From contig JAEWKK010000004.1 of assembly GCA_023386045.1 (NCBI GenBank), forward strand, positions 68,100-132,099: a DNA stretch of 64,000 nt. The letters are read 5' to 3'. Positions within the stretch are counted from its first letter, which is position 1. Each line of letters begins with the position of its first letter. Below are positions 45,265-54,850 of this stretch, one piece after another. Position numbers and translations under genes: made by a program. Source of the DNA: Bacteroidota bacterium. GTDB taxonomy: Bacteria; Bacteroidota; Bacteroidia; Chitinophagales; Chitinophagaceae. Under the pieces are notes generated by a model, which had not been told where the DNA came from, ran no database searches, and worked only from the letters and a program-made list of their open reading frames with translations.

Positions 45265-47673
45265 ATGTGGTCCATCTGTAAAAAGGAATTAAGACAGTTC
45301 TTCAGCAACCTGACAGGCTATATCGCCATCATTGTTTTTTTACTTGTCAACGGCCTGGTATTATTTGTATTCAGAAATAACATGCTGGAATATGGTTATG
45401 CAACCCTTGACCAGTTCTTTTCATTTGCTCCCTGGGTGTTGATGTTTCTTGTTTCTGCCATTACCATGCGCAGTTTTTCAGATGAATTCAAAAGCGGCAC
45501 TTTCGAGATACTTCAGACAAGACCTGTGAGCAGCTGGCAGATCGTTACCGGAAAATTCCTGGGAAGCCTGATCGTTGCTTTGATAGCTTTGCTTCCCACC
45601 CTGGTTTATTATTTTACCATCAACCACCTGGCTTCTACCGAAGGAATAGATGCAGGAGCTGCAGCAGGTTCTTACCTGGGTCTTTTTCTTTTAACTGCTG
45701 TATTTACTGCAATTGGTACCTGCATGAGCAGCTTCACTACCAATTCGGTGGTGGCATTTATAATAAGCCTCATTGCTTCCGTACTTTTTTATTTTGGATT
45801 TACTGCCATCAGCCAGTTACCTGCTTTTCAGAATGGCCCTGACTATTATATTGAAATGATCGGTATTGATTTTCATTACCAGAGCATCAGTCGTGGTGTG
45901 ATAGATACAAGAGATGTGATCTATTTTATTACACTCGTTCTTTTCTTTTTATGGGTGACCAGGCAAAACCTGGGCGATCATACCAAAAAAAGAAACCCAG
46001 CCTGGTGGCTCGCTCTTACTGCAGGTCTGCTATTGATTAATTTTCTTGCAACACAGGCGCATTCAAGATATGACCTTACGGAAGAAAAAAGATATTCACT
46101 CACACCTACCACCAGGCAACTGTTGATGCAACTACAGGAACCTTTGACGATCGATGTTTTTTTAAAAGGTGATTTTCCTTCCGAGTTCAGAAAGCTGGCC
46201 AATACTTCACAGGAGTTTCTTGCACTGTTGAAAGATGCCAATCCATCAAAGATCCATTACCGTTTCATAGATCCGCAGGATGATGCAGAACCAGGAAAGA
46301 GCTGGGGCGATTCATTGCAAGCCATTGGAGCAAGTCCTATCAACCTCAGTGTACAGGTGAAGGCTGGTGAAGAAAACAAGATCGTATTTCCTTATGCACT
46401 GGTGCACTATGGTAATCAGGCAGACCTTGTGAATCTGTTCCAGAGCAGTAAAAGAAATATTTCAGTTGCTGAATTGAACAATGCTGAAGCCATGATGGAA
46501 TACCAGTATGCTAAAACGGTGGACAGGCTGGTGCACCCGCAAAAAGCTACTGTAGTTTATGCATCAGGAAATGGTGAACCAACAGGACCAGAAACCCTGG
46601 ACCTTGTTCAAACCGTAAGCACTAATTATAATTTCCATCTCTTTAACCTGCAGCAACAACCTTACATTCCCGGACCAGATACTATTGGAGTGCTGATGAT
46701 GGTAAAACCATCTACCTCTTTTTCAGATGCTGAAAGACTTAAGATCGACCAGTACTTAATGCGAGGTGGAAAGGTTCTTTGTTTTATCGATAATTTATTT
46801 GCAGAGCCGGATAGTCTGAGTTTCAAGGATAAACTGATTGCTTATGAAAGAGGACTGAACCTGCATGATCTCTTGTTTCATTATGGCGTTCGCATTAATC
46901 CTGACCTGATCATGGACCTGCAATGCGATTTCCTTCCATTTGCAGTGGGAGGAAGTGCAAGCGATCCCCAGTACGAATACCTGCACTGGAATTATTATCC
47001 TTTGTTTGAATCACGTAACAATCATTTGATCAATAAAAACATCGGCCTGGTAGCCGGAAGATTTGTTAACTCCATCGACACCATTGAAGCACCCGGGGTT
47101 ACCAAAACCATCTTATTGCAAAGCTCTGCTAACTCAAGAACTATCAGCACGCCGGCTCTGATCAGTCCAAACGAAAACAGGAATACACCCCAGGATGCTT
47201 TATTCAAACAAAAAGATATCCCCGCTGCAGTTCTTCTTGAAGGAAATTTCACTTCTTTCTTCCGTGGAAGACTGGGAAGCGCACAAAGAGATACACTGGC
47301 TGCTTACGGAGGATTCAAAGACAGGGGTGAATCAAAAATGATTGTGGTAGCAGATGGTGATCTTGTATTGAATGATGTTTCTTCCAAAGGACCTCTTCCA
47401 ATGGGCATGAACCTTTTTACCGCAGGCTCTCAATATGAATACCAGTTTGCCAACCGCGATTTCCTACTCAACTGCCTGGAATACCTCACCAGCAAAACCA
47501 GCATCATCCAGACCAGGAATAAGGAGATCGTTTTGCGCTTGCTGGATGTGAAAAAGGTGGAAGCAGAAAAAACCAAATGGCAGCTCATCAATATTGCTGT
47601 TCCCATTTTGCTGGTTTTGTTATTTGGATGGATTTACCAGCAAATCAGGCGTTACCAGTTTGCATCTAAATAA
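45265..47673 (+). CDS. GldF-GldG fusion (ABC permease plus GldG)
   Basis: An ABC-2-type permease and its partner in one chain of 802 aa. Residues 1 to about 235 have six helices and the opening MWSICKKELRQFFSNLTGYI of GldF. The rest resembles GldG: a transmembrane start, a large periplasmic domain (TPTTRQLLMQLQEPLTIDVFL, MLMVKPSTSFSDAERLKIDQ-like), and a helix near the C-terminus (about 770-790). The two are usually separate genes. In gliding Bacteroidota they act with GldA. The start at ATG 45265 is used; the frame also has a TTG three codons earlier. No gldA is adjacent. Confidence 0.9.
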   Translation: MWSICKKELRQFFSNLTGYIAIIVFLLVNGLVLFVFRNNMLEYGYATLDQFFSFAPWVLMFLVSAITMRSFSDEFKSGTFEILQTRPVSSWQIVTGKFLGSLIVALIALLPTLVYYFTINHLASTEGIDAGAAAGSYLGLFLLTAVFTAIGTCMSSFTTNSVVAFIISLIASVLFYFGFTAISQLPAFQNGPDYYIEMIGIDFHYQSISRGVIDTRDVIYFITLVLFFLWVTRQNLGDHTKKRNPAWWLALTAGLLLINFLATQAHSRYDLTEEKRYSLTPTTRQLLMQLQEPLTIDVFLKGDFPSEFRKLANTSQEFLALLKDANPSKIHYRFIDPQDDAEPGKSWGDSLQAIGASPINLSVQVKAGEENKIVFPYALVHYGNQADLVNLFQSSKRNISVAELNNAEAMMEYQYAKTVDRLVHPQKATVVYASGNGEPTGPETLDLVQTVSTNYNFHLFNLQQQPYIPGPDTIGVLMMVKPSTSFSDAERLKIDQYLMRGGKVLCFIDNLFAEPDSLSFKDKLIAYERGLNLHDLLFHYGVRINPDLIMDLQCDFLPFAVGGSASDPQYEYLHWNYYPLFESRNNHLINKNIGLVAGRFVNSIDTIEAPGVTKTILLQSSANSRTISTPALISPNENRNTPQDALFKQKDIPAAVLLEGNFTSFFRGRLGSAQRDTLAAYGGFKDRGESKMIVVADGDLVLNDVSSKGPLPMGMNLFTAGSQYEYQFANRDFLLNCLEYLTSKTSIIQTRNKEIVLRLLDVKKVEAEKTKWQLINIAVPILLVLLFGWIYQQIRRYQFASK

Positions 47674-47695
47674 GCATCTTTGGCCTATCCTGAAT

Positions 47696-47703
47696 TATCT
47701 TTG
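47696..47703 (+). promoter_or_regulatory. Promoter -7 element upstream of terC
   Basis: TATCTTTG matches TAnnTTTG, 23 bases before the terC ATG at 47727. Confidence 0.5.
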
Positions 47704-47726
47704 CTGCTTCAAGAAATGCATGGATT

Positions 47727-48671
47727 ATGACGGTAGACCAGGTGACGTACCTAGTATTTGGAATTGTATTATTGATCGCCATTGTTCTGGATCTTGGACT
47801 GCTCAGCAAGAAGTCAGCTGAAATGAGCATGAAAAAGGCCTTGTTCCAGACAGTTTTCTGGGTGAGCCTCGCCGTTGCTTTCTTTGGCTTTCTCTGGTGG
47901 TACGAAGGGAAAACTCCTGCAATAGAATACATCAGCGCCTATTTAATGGAATGGAGCCTGAGTATCGACAATATCTTTGTCTTCATTCTCATCTTTACTT
48001 TTTTCAATATCAGGGCTGACCATGTTTCAAGGGCCTTATTGATAGGTATCCTGATGGCCATTGTTTTCCGGATCATTTTCATCACTATCGGAGTGGTGAT
48101 TGTAGAAAGGTTTGACTGGATCCTTTATTTCTTTGGTGCCTTCCTGGTGTATACGGGTTTGAAGATCTTTACCGTAAAGCAGGAAAATGAATTTGATCCT
48201 GCAACTAATCCTGTTTATAAATTTCTCAATCGTTTCTTTCCCATTATACATGAAGATGTAAGTGGAAAGATGACCGTGAAGCGAAACGGGAAAAGATTCT
48301 ATACCAACATGTTTGTGGTAGTGGTGATGCTGGCCACAACCGATATCGTATTTGCTTTGGACAGTATACCTGCAGTATTTGCTATTGTAACTGAATCACC
48401 CAATAAGGAACTGATCATTTATACCAGTAATATATTTGCTGTGCTGGGTCTTCGTTCCTTATTTTTTCTCCTGAGGGGTGCTGTAAATAAGTTCTCTTAT
48501 CTTCAACAGGGTATTGCCATTGTGCTGATATATATAGGTTTGAAAATGCTGGTGAAGTTCTTTGATGTTCATGTGCCTACCTATATTTCACTGATCATCA
48601 TCATTATTTGCCTGGGTGGGTCCATTCTCTATTCAGTACAGGTATCAAAAAAACCGGAAGACAGAATCTAA
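47727..48671 (+). CDS. TerC/Alx family membrane protein
   Basis: A 314-aa polytopic protein (about nine helices) of the TerC family, implicated in tellurite resistance and manganese export. The acidic membrane motifs EWSLSIDNIFVF and ATTDIVFALDSIPAVFAI are present. MurF-Alr begins three bases after its stop, so they are probably cotranscribed. Export of Mn or similar metal is known for some homologues and inferred here. Confidence 0.93.
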   Translation: MTVDQVTYLVFGIVLLIAIVLDLGLLSKKSAEMSMKKALFQTVFWVSLAVAFFGFLWWYEGKTPAIEYISAYLMEWSLSIDNIFVFILIFTFFNIRADHVSRALLIGILMAIVFRIIFITIGVVIVERFDWILYFFGAFLVYTGLKIFTVKQENEFDPATNPVYKFLNRFFPIIHEDVSGKMTVKRNGKRFYTNMFVVVVMLATTDIVFALDSIPAVFAIVTESPNKELIIYTSNIFAVLGLRSLFFLLRGAVNKFSYLQQGIAIVLIYIGLKMLVKFFDVHVPTYISLIIIIICLGGSILYSVQVSKKPEDRI

Positions 48672-48674
48672 AGC

Positions 48675-51140
48675 GTGTATAGAATAAAAACCATCTGTGA
48701 TATTATTGGGGGATCATTTATCCGCCAGCATACAGATGATCTTATTGAAAACCTTGTTTTTGACAGCAGGCGACTGCAACAACCCGCGGCTTCTCTCTTC
48801 TTTGCCCTTAAAGCAACACATAATAACGGCCATCGTTTTCTGCGAGATGCTTATAAAAAAGGAATCAGGAATTTCATTGTAAGTGAAGAAGTGGACACTG
48901 CCTCTTTTACGGATTCCAATTTTATCCTGGTTGCCAATAGTCTTGAAGCATTACAGCAACTAGCCGCGCATCACAGAAGTCGTTTTGCTATTCCCGTGAT
49001 TGGCATAACTGGTAGTAATGGTAAAACCATTGTCAAAGAATGGCTCTTTCATTTACTGGAAGAAGACCATCATATTGTTCGCAGTCCCAAGAGTTATAAT
49101 TCGCAAATCGGTGTTCCATTAAGCATCTGGCAGATGAATGAGCAGCATACGCTTGGAATTTTTGAAGCCGGCATTTCCAAACCTGGTGAGATGTCCGACC
49201 TGCAGAAGATCATTCAGCCTACAATGGGGATTCTTACCAATATTGGTCTTGCCCATAGTGAAGGATTTGTAGATGAGGCACAAAAGCTTTCAGAGAAACT
49301 GTTATTGTTCAAATCCTGCTCCATCGTTTTTGCCCGCAACAGGGATATGGGTGGAAAGAAAGAATTGCTTCCTTCAGGTACAAAAATATTTACATGGGGA
49401 AGTGCCGGCACCAATGATCTTGTTGTTGAAGAGATAAAGAAGTTAAAGGATCATACCATCATCAAACTTCGGTACAAGACTTCTGTACAGCAAATCAATT
49501 TTCCTTTCACGGATGATGCTTCTATCGAAAATCTGATCACCTGTTGCGCCGTTATGTTTGAATTGGGATATAGTGGTGAGCTGATTCAAAATAGAATAGC
49601 CGGAATTCATTCCATAGACATGAGGCTTCAGTTGAATCACAGCATCAATGATTGCCTCGTGATCAACGACAGTTACAGCGCCGATATTACTTCTTTAAGG
49701 ATCGCCCTGGATTTTTTATCTCAACAGGGAGCAGGTCATTCCCGAACTGTTATCCTTTCAGATTTTTTTGGGAGCGGTAAAGAAAGCAATGATCTCTATA
49801 CAACGATATCAGGATTTCTCGTCAGTCATAAGATCAATAAGGTTATCGCCATTGGTGAGAAATTAAGCGAAGGCCTTACGGGAAAATTACCTGAGACAAC
49901 AGGCCTCGAGTCATGGTTGTCAACAGATGATTTTATCAATGAATTCCGAAGCTCGAAATTCAACAAAGAGATCATACTGATAAAAGGCGCGCGCAAATTT
50001 GAATTTGAAAGAATAGCCAGGTTATTTGAAAAAAAGCTTCACCAGACCGTGCTCGAGATCAACCTGAATGCGCTGGCACATAACCTCAAGGAATATTCAA
50101 AATTATTGCAGCCAAAAACTGCTGTCATGGCCATGGTAAAGGCATTTTCCTATGGCAGTGGTGGTGCCGAAATTGCCAGTGTGCTTCAATACCACCATGT
50201 CAATTACCTGGGCGTTGCTTATGCAGATGAAGGTGTTGACCTGGTGAAAGCCGGTATCTCCATCCCCATCATGGTCATGAATGCCGAAGAATCTTCTTTC
50301 CAGGCCATCGTTGATGATCATCTTCAACCGGTGATTTATTCATTTCATCTTTTGGAAAGCTTTGGAAATTATCTGAAGAGCCAGGGACTGACTGATTATC
50401 CTGTACATATAGAAATAGAAACAGGCATGAACAGGCTTGGTTTTTCATTGAATGAAGTTGAAGCCTTGTCGAAGATGATCGCTGCTTCAAATTTGTTTTC
50501 GATCCAGTCGGTTTTTTCTCACCTGGCTGCCAGTGAAGATGAAAGCCAGGATGATTTTACATTACAGCAGGCCAGCACATTTAATGAAGCTGTAAGCATC
50601 ATCAGTAAGTATATTTCTTATCCTTTCCTGCAACATATTTCCAATTCAGCTGCCATTGTTCGTCATCCGCAACTGCAGATGGATATGGTTCGTCTGGGCA
50701 TAGGGCTTTATGGTATCGAGATCGATTCTGCACATGCATTGCAATTGCAACCTGTTGCTACCCTTCGCTCCACCATTGCCCAGATAAAACATTTAAAAAA
50801 GGGCGAATCTGTGAGTTATAACCGCCGAAGCATTGTGCAAAAAGATTCTGCGATCGCCACGGTTCGGATAGGTTATGCAGATGGATATTCCAGGGCCTTC
50901 GGAAATGGAGTGGGCAGGATGCTGGTGAATGGGAAGCTGGCGCCTGTTATCGGAACGGTTTGTATGGACATGACAATGATTGATGTAACTGGCATTGAAG
51001 GTGTATCCGAAGGTCTGGACGTCATTGTCTTTGGCCCACAGCTCCCGGTGCAGGAAGTTGCAGGCTGGATCAGAACCATTCCCTACGAGGTGATGACGGG
51101 TATATCGCACCGCGTGAAACGGGTCTATTTCCATGAATAG
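48675..51140 (+). CDS. Bifunctional MurF-alanine racemase
   Basis: Makes UDP-MurNAc-pentapeptide and D-alanine. The MurF part (1 to about 450) has the P-loop GITGSNGKT at residues 110-118. The alanine racemase part (about 455-821) holds the PLP Lys489 in MVKAFSYGSG and the block TVRIGYADGYSRAFGNG. The fusion is usual in Bacteroidota. The start is GTG 48675, three bases after terC. The length of 821 aa is normal. Confidence 0.95.
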   Translation: MYRIKTICDIIGGSFIRQHTDDLIENLVFDSRRLQQPAASLFFALKATHNNGHRFLRDAYKKGIRNFIVSEEVDTASFTDSNFILVANSLEALQQLAAHHRSRFAIPVIGITGSNGKTIVKEWLFHLLEEDHHIVRSPKSYNSQIGVPLSIWQMNEQHTLGIFEAGISKPGEMSDLQKIIQPTMGILTNIGLAHSEGFVDEAQKLSEKLLLFKSCSIVFARNRDMGGKKELLPSGTKIFTWGSAGTNDLVVEEIKKLKDHTIIKLRYKTSVQQINFPFTDDASIENLITCCAVMFELGYSGELIQNRIAGIHSIDMRLQLNHSINDCLVINDSYSADITSLRIALDFLSQQGAGHSRTVILSDFFGSGKESNDLYTTISGFLVSHKINKVIAIGEKLSEGLTGKLPETTGLESWLSTDDFINEFRSSKFNKEIILIKGARKFEFERIARLFEKKLHQTVLEINLNALAHNLKEYSKLLQPKTAVMAMVKAFSYGSGGAEIASVLQYHHVNYLGVAYADEGVDLVKAGISIPIMVMNAEESSFQAIVDDHLQPVIYSFHLLESFGNYLKSQGLTDYPVHIEIETGMNRLGFSLNEVEALSKMIAASNLFSIQSVFSHLAASEDESQDDFTLQQASTFNEAVSIISKYISYPFLQHISNSAAIVRHPQLQMDMVRLGIGLYGIEIDSAHALQLQPVATLRSTIAQIKHLKKGESVSYNRRSIVQKDSAIATVRIGYADGYSRAFGNGVGRMLVNGKLAPVIGTVCMDMTMIDVTGIEGVSEGLDVIVFGPQLPVQEVAGWIRTIPYEVMTGISHRVKRVYFHE

Positions 51141-51178
51141 AATTAACTTTTTAAAAAACCAGCCTCCATTTCAACCCT

Positions 51179-51186
51179 TATCTTTG
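51179..51186 (+). promoter_or_regulatory. Promoter -7 element of lspA
   Basis: TATCTTTG matches TAnnTTTG, 18 bases before the GTG at 51205. Confidence 0.55.
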
Positions 51187-51204
51187 AGCACTTAATTTTT
51201 GACA

Positions 51205-51909
51205 GTGAAGCTTCGTTTTTCCGTATTGATCATCGCCGTAATTATCATTGCCGACCAGGCATTAAAGATCTGGATCAAAACCAGTTTTCCGCTTGGCCAT
51301 GTTACCAATATGTTTGGCTTTGATTGGGCTCAATTATATTTTATTGAGAATAAAGGAATGGCCTGGGGATGGGAGTGGGGTGGAACCTGGGGTAAGATGT
51401 TATTGACCTTATTCCGTCTGGCTGCTGTCATCTTTGGAACCTGGTACATTGGAAGGATTATCAAGCAGGGATATTCAAGAGGTTTTATCATTTGTGCTTC
51501 TCTCATCTATGCAGGAGCACTGGGTAACCTGATCGATTCAATGTTTTATGGGATGATCTTTGACAGGGGCATGCTTTCAGATCCTGTATCAAATGGTACC
51601 ATCAATTATGCAGGCATCGCACATCTGACTACTGAAGGTGGCTATGCAGGATTTCTTCATGGAAACGTTGTGGACATGCTTTACTTTCCAATGATCGAAT
51701 CACACTTTCCCAAGTGGATGCCCTTCATTGGCGGAAATGAATTTTTATTCTTTAGTCCGATTTTCAATATTGCTGATGCTTCCATCTCAGTGGGTGTGAT
51801 CACACTGTTATTATTTCAAAAACGACTCGTTCACAGGAAACATGATGAGGATGAAGCCCAAACCGTAACAACGAACACGGAAATGGGCGACAAAGCGCAT
51901 GTGATGTGA
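51205..51909 (+). CDS. lspA: Lipoprotein signal peptidase
   Basis: Aspartyl protease that cleaves lipoprotein signal peptides. The catalytic Asp residues lie in GALGNLIDSMFYG and in SPIFNIADASISVG. Four helices are present, with a long insert between the two Asp motifs, giving 234 aa. That exceeds the 160-170 of proteobacteria but is usual in Bacteroidota. The start at GTG 51205 (VKLRFSVLIIAV, read as M) is used; a TTG two codons earlier is also open. Confidence 0.93.
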   Translation: MKLRFSVLIIAVIIIADQALKIWIKTSFPLGHVTNMFGFDWAQLYFIENKGMAWGWEWGGTWGKMLLTLFRLAAVIFGTWYIGRIIKQGYSRGFIICASLIYAGALGNLIDSMFYGMIFDRGMLSDPVSNGTINYAGIAHLTTEGGYAGFLHGNVVDMLYFPMIESHFPKWMPFIGGNEFLFFSPIFNIADASISVGVITLLLFQKRLVHRKHDEDEAQTVTTNTEMGDKAHVM

Positions 51910-51929
51910 TCATTGATCTTACTAAGCTT

Positions 51930-52115
51930 TCATTCATAACTTTTAAACCAGTCAACATCCCAGTATTTGGGATCGTCTGCAATATTCAGCCTTGATTGCG
52001 CTGGTAAATGAACATTCTTTGATTTGATGATCTTCAGCTTTGAAGGCCTGCTGACTTCCGCTATCTTAAGCGGGTAGCCGCTGAATTGAATGGCATTGCC
52101 TGTTCTGTCTTTCAT
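51930..52115 (-). CDS. Small conserved-looking protein (61 aa)
   Basis: A 61-aa basic protein with the pattern FSGYPLKIAEVSRPSKLKII and a C-terminal DPKYWDVDWFKSYE. It has no signal peptide and no membrane segment. It is convergent with lspA, with 20 bases between their ends. It looks like a real short gene from its amino-acid content, but I cannot name it. Confidence 0.5.
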   Translation of the reverse strand: MKDRTGNAIQFSGYPLKIAEVSRPSKLKIIKSKNVHLPAQSRLNIADDPKYWDVDWFKSYE

Positions 52116-52203
52116 ATGGATTGGAGTTTATTGGTAAACTGGTGTTTACACAGGCAGTGTTAAATTAATCATCCTTTCTTCAAAATGCAATAGCCAAATA
52201 AAA

Positions 52204-52228
52204 AAGCCACTGCTGGATGCAGTGGCTT
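52204..52228 (-). terminator. Intrinsic terminator of fumC
   Basis: AAGCCACTGC, a five-base loop, GCAGTGGCTT with a T run on the minus strand, just after the fumC stop at 52248. Confidence 0.9.
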
Positions 52229-52247
52229 CATGATATTGAGTTTAAAA

Positions 52248-53654
52248 TTAAACGTTTATTTCTCCAACCATATTTTCAGGAATAACCCACTGGTCAAATT
52301 CTTCCGGTGTTACATATCCCAGCTTAACGGCCATCTCCTTGAGCGTGGTTCCTTCCTTATGTGCCTTTTGTGCAATTTCAGCTGCTTTGTAATAGCCGAT
52401 CTTTGTATTCAGTGAGGTTACCAGCATCAATGAATTATCAACGTGTTTTTTGATATTGGCTTCAATAGGTTCGATGCCAACTGCACATTTATCATTAAAG
52501 CTTACACATCCATCACCGATCAGTCTTGCACTGTGAAGAAAATTATAGATCATCATCGGCTTGAATACATTCAATTCAAAATGACCCATCGCTCCTCCCA
52601 TGTTGATGGCAACATCATTTCCCATTACCTGTGCTGCAATCATGGTCAGTGCTTCACACTGTGTTGGATTGACCTTGCCAGGCATGATGGATGATCCTGG
52701 CTCATTATCAGGAATGAAGATTTCTCCAATACCTGAACGCGGACCTGAAGAAAGCATGCGGATATCATTGGCAATCTTCATCAGGCTCACTGCAACAGTC
52801 TTTAATGCGCCATGCGATTCAACAATGGCGTCATGTGCTGCCAGTGATTCAAATTTATTTTCTGCAGTTACAAATGGAAGTCCCGTAAGTTGAGCTATAT
52901 GTTTGGCAACATTGGTTGCATAACCTTTTGGTGTATTGATACCCGTACCCACTGCTGTTCCTCCTAGCGCCAGTTCTGCAAGATGCGGCAATGTATTTTT
53001 TATGGCCCTGATACCATGATCGAGTTGCGATACATATCCGCTGAATTCCTGTCCCAGCGTCAATGGTGTGGCATCCATGAAATGCGTGCGACCAATCTTT
53101 ACCACCTTCATGAACGCTTTAGATTTGGCAGCCAGCGTATCACGCAGTTTTTCCAATCCGGGAAGTGTGGTTTCCATCAGCATTTGATAGGCAGCAATGT
53201 GCATGGCAGTTGGAAATGTATCATTGGATGATTGTGATTTGTTGACATCATCATTAGGATGAAGTGCTTTTTCCTTGTCGCCCAGCTGCCCCCCGTACAA
53301 TACATGGCCACGGTAAGCGATCACTTCATTAACATTCATATTGCTTTGGGTACCGCTACCTGTTTGCCATACCACCAGTGGAAAATATTCATCAAGTTGA
53401 CCTTCAAGAATCTCATCACAAACCCTGCTGATCAGGTCCAGTTTTTCTTTTGGTAATACACCTGCTTCGTGGTTGGTAATAGCAGCTGCTTTTTTGAGAT
53501 AGGCAAATGCACGGATGATCTCTTTGGGCATTTTATTAATGTCCTGCGCGATCCTGAAATTGTCAATGCTGCGCTGGGTCTGGGCACCATAATACGCATC
53601 TGAGGGCACTTTTACCTCGCCCATCGTGTCTTTTTCAATACGGTATACTGACAT
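52248..53654 (-). CDS. fumC: Fumarate hydratase class II
   Basis: Hydrates fumarate to malate in the TCA cycle. The family signature GSSIMPGKVNPTQCE is intact, and YGAQTQRSIDNF opens the N-terminal domain. The start is ATG 53654 (MSVYRIEKDTMGEVKVP); the frame is open to 53726 but the extension is unlike the family. The 468 aa match the homotetrameric class II enzyme. A promoter element lies 19 bases upstream. Confidence 0.96.
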   Translation of the reverse strand: MSVYRIEKDTMGEVKVPSDAYYGAQTQRSIDNFRIAQDINKMPKEIIRAFAYLKKAAAITNHEAGVLPKEKLDLISRVCDEILEGQLDEYFPLVVWQTGSGTQSNMNVNEVIAYRGHVLYGGQLGDKEKALHPNDDVNKSQSSNDTFPTAMHIAAYQMLMETTLPGLEKLRDTLAAKSKAFMKVVKIGRTHFMDATPLTLGQEFSGYVSQLDHGIRAIKNTLPHLAELALGGTAVGTGINTPKGYATNVAKHIAQLTGLPFVTAENKFESLAAHDAIVESHGALKTVAVSLMKIANDIRMLSSGPRSGIGEIFIPDNEPGSSIMPGKVNPTQCEALTMIAAQVMGNDVAINMGGAMGHFELNVFKPMMIYNFLHSARLIGDGCVSFNDKCAVGIEPIEANIKKHVDNSLMLVTSLNTKIGYYKAAEIAQKAHKEGTTLKEMAVKLGYVTPEEFDQWVIPENMVGEINV

Positions 53655-53673
53655 ATGATTTATTTGAATGCCG

Positions 53674-53681
53674 CAAAGATA
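53674..53681 (-). promoter_or_regulatory. Promoter -7 element of fumC
   Basis: TATCTTTG on the minus strand, 19 bases before the fumC ATG at 53654. It lies inside the longer open frame and so supports the shorter start. Confidence 0.6.
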
Positions 53682-53731
53682 AATCAAGGGAGGAAAGCTT
53701 CTGTTGGTTTCATTTTTGAAGTACACTGATA

Positions 53732-54364
53732 ATGAATCCTAAAAAACTGATATTACTCATATGCAGCAGTAGCCTATTCCTCTCATCCTGTTTTGACCTC
53801 TCTGATGGCAGTGAAAAAAAACCGGATACAGTTCGCATTGTCACTATCGATTCATCGCAGGCAAGGTATCTTGATTCTGTTCGCAGGGATTCGCTTTTAC
53901 TAATCATCGATACCATTCGCACAGATTCTATTCTCGTGTCAGGAGCGGAGGTGCATACAAAAAATGTAAAACCTGCAGAGGTGGTTGATTTTGCTAAAAC
54001 ACTGATCGGGGTTCCTTATAAATATGCTTCAGCAGATCCAAAATCAGGATTTGACTGTTCCGGTTTCATTACTTATGTTTTTGGACATTTCAAGATTATA
54101 GTGCCACGTTCTTCTATTGATTTTACCAATGTGGGAAGGCCCATTCCTGAGGATAGTGCGAGAGTGGGTGACCTGGTGCTGTTTACCGGTACCGACAGCA
54201 CTGAAAAATTTGTTGGTCATATGGGACTGGTTGTATCAAATAACAATGGAGTCATTGAATTCATTCATTCCACTTCCGGGAAAAAATATGGCGTCACCAT
54301 CACTCCATTAAATAACTACTATCAAAGCCGCTATGTGAAAACGATCAGGATTTTCCCGGAATAG
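53732..54364 (+). CDS. NlpC/P60 family peptidoglycan endopeptidase lipoprotein
   Basis: A 210-aa lipoprotein (lipobox LSSC, Cys20) with a C-terminal NlpC/P60 cysteine peptidase domain. Catalytic Cys109 is in FDCSGFITYVF, His163 in VGHMGLVVS, and the third polar residue His179 in EFIHSTSG. It probably cuts stem peptides of peptidoglycan in the periplasm. It is divergent from fumC; its 3' side runs directly into a repeat-rich region. Confidence 0.94.
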   Translation: MNPKKLILLICSSSLFLSSCFDLSDGSEKKPDTVRIVTIDSSQARYLDSVRRDSLLLIIDTIRTDSILVSGAEVHTKNVKPAEVVDFAKTLIGVPYKYASADPKSGFDCSGFITYVFGHFKIIVPRSSIDFTNVGRPIPEDSARVGDLVLFTGTDSTEKFVGHMGLVVSNNNGVIEFIHSTSGKKYGVTITPLNNYYQSRYVKTIRIFPE

Positions 54365-54391
54365 TTCATGGTTCATAGATCATAGTTCATA
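54364..54391 (+). repeat. Heptanucleotide array (GTTCATA type)
   Basis: Four successive seven-base units of GTTCATG/GTTCATA/GATCATA. They begin at the NlpC/P60 stop codon. Inverted counterpart at 54806-54847. Confidence 0.7.
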
Positions 54392-54394
54392 GGT

Positions 54395-54455
54395 AGTTCA
54401 CGAGTTCACAAGTACACGAGTTCACAAGTACACGAGTTCACGAGTTCACGAGTTG
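54395..54455 (+). repeat. Octanucleotide tandem array (AGTTCACG type)
   Basis: Seven and a part copies of an eight-base unit, AGTTCACG/AGTTCACA/AGTACACG. A shorter array of the same unit follows at 54636-54657. Confidence 0.8.
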
Positions 54456-54584
54456 GTTTTTGGTAGAACAGTTCTATGAGCCATCGATCTCTCTACTTTT
54501 TCTTTGTGCACTTCGTGGTTCTTCGTGTGCTTCGTGCTCCTAAAACAACTACTATATAAAAAACAGTTTGTAAAAGGAAAGAAC

Positions 54585-54739
54585 AGCCGGATCACAAAGT
54601 ACACAGAGAAGGCACAAAGGACACAACGCCTGAATAGTTCACAAGTTCACGAGTTGGGACGTTTCTGTATAACTCTCTTGTCACCCTGTAAGGGAGCCGG
54701 ATCACAAAGTGCACAAAGAAGGCACAAAGGGCACAACGC
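54585..54739 (+). repeat. Pair of 45-bp direct repeats
   Basis: Copy 1 at 54585-54629 and copy 2 at 54695-54739 start AGCCGGATCACAAAGT and end CACAACGC, with about four mismatches. Both are rich in CACAAAG. The region 54365-54850 has no convincing gene; it consists mainly of such repeats. Confidence 0.75.
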
Positions 54740-54805
54740 AGTTCTATTTAGTTCACTCTACCATACAGTATACAATCTGTCATAGATCATGATCTCTCAA
54801 TCTTT

Positions 54806-54847
54806 ATGAACTATGATCTATGATCCATGAACCACGAACTACCAACC
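54806..54847 (+). repeat. Heptanucleotide array (ATGAACT type)
   Basis: Six seven-base units: ATGAACT, ATGATCT, ATGATCC, ATGAACC, ACGAACT, ACCAACC. TATGAACTATGATCTATGA is the inverse of the array at 54364-54391. Confidence 0.75.
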
Positions 54848-54850
54848 ACC

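Noticed and set aside
53655..53726. N-terminal extension of fumarase by 24 residues.
   Set aside because: The promoter -7 element at 53674-53681 lies inside it and the extension is unlike other fumarases.
54395..54455. Possible CRISPR array.
   Set aside because: The units are eight bases in tandem with no unique spacers, and no cas gene is present.
54504..54785. 93-codon open frame after the NlpC/P60 gene.
   Set aside because: It is composed mostly of direct repeats and octads and has no recognisable protein features.
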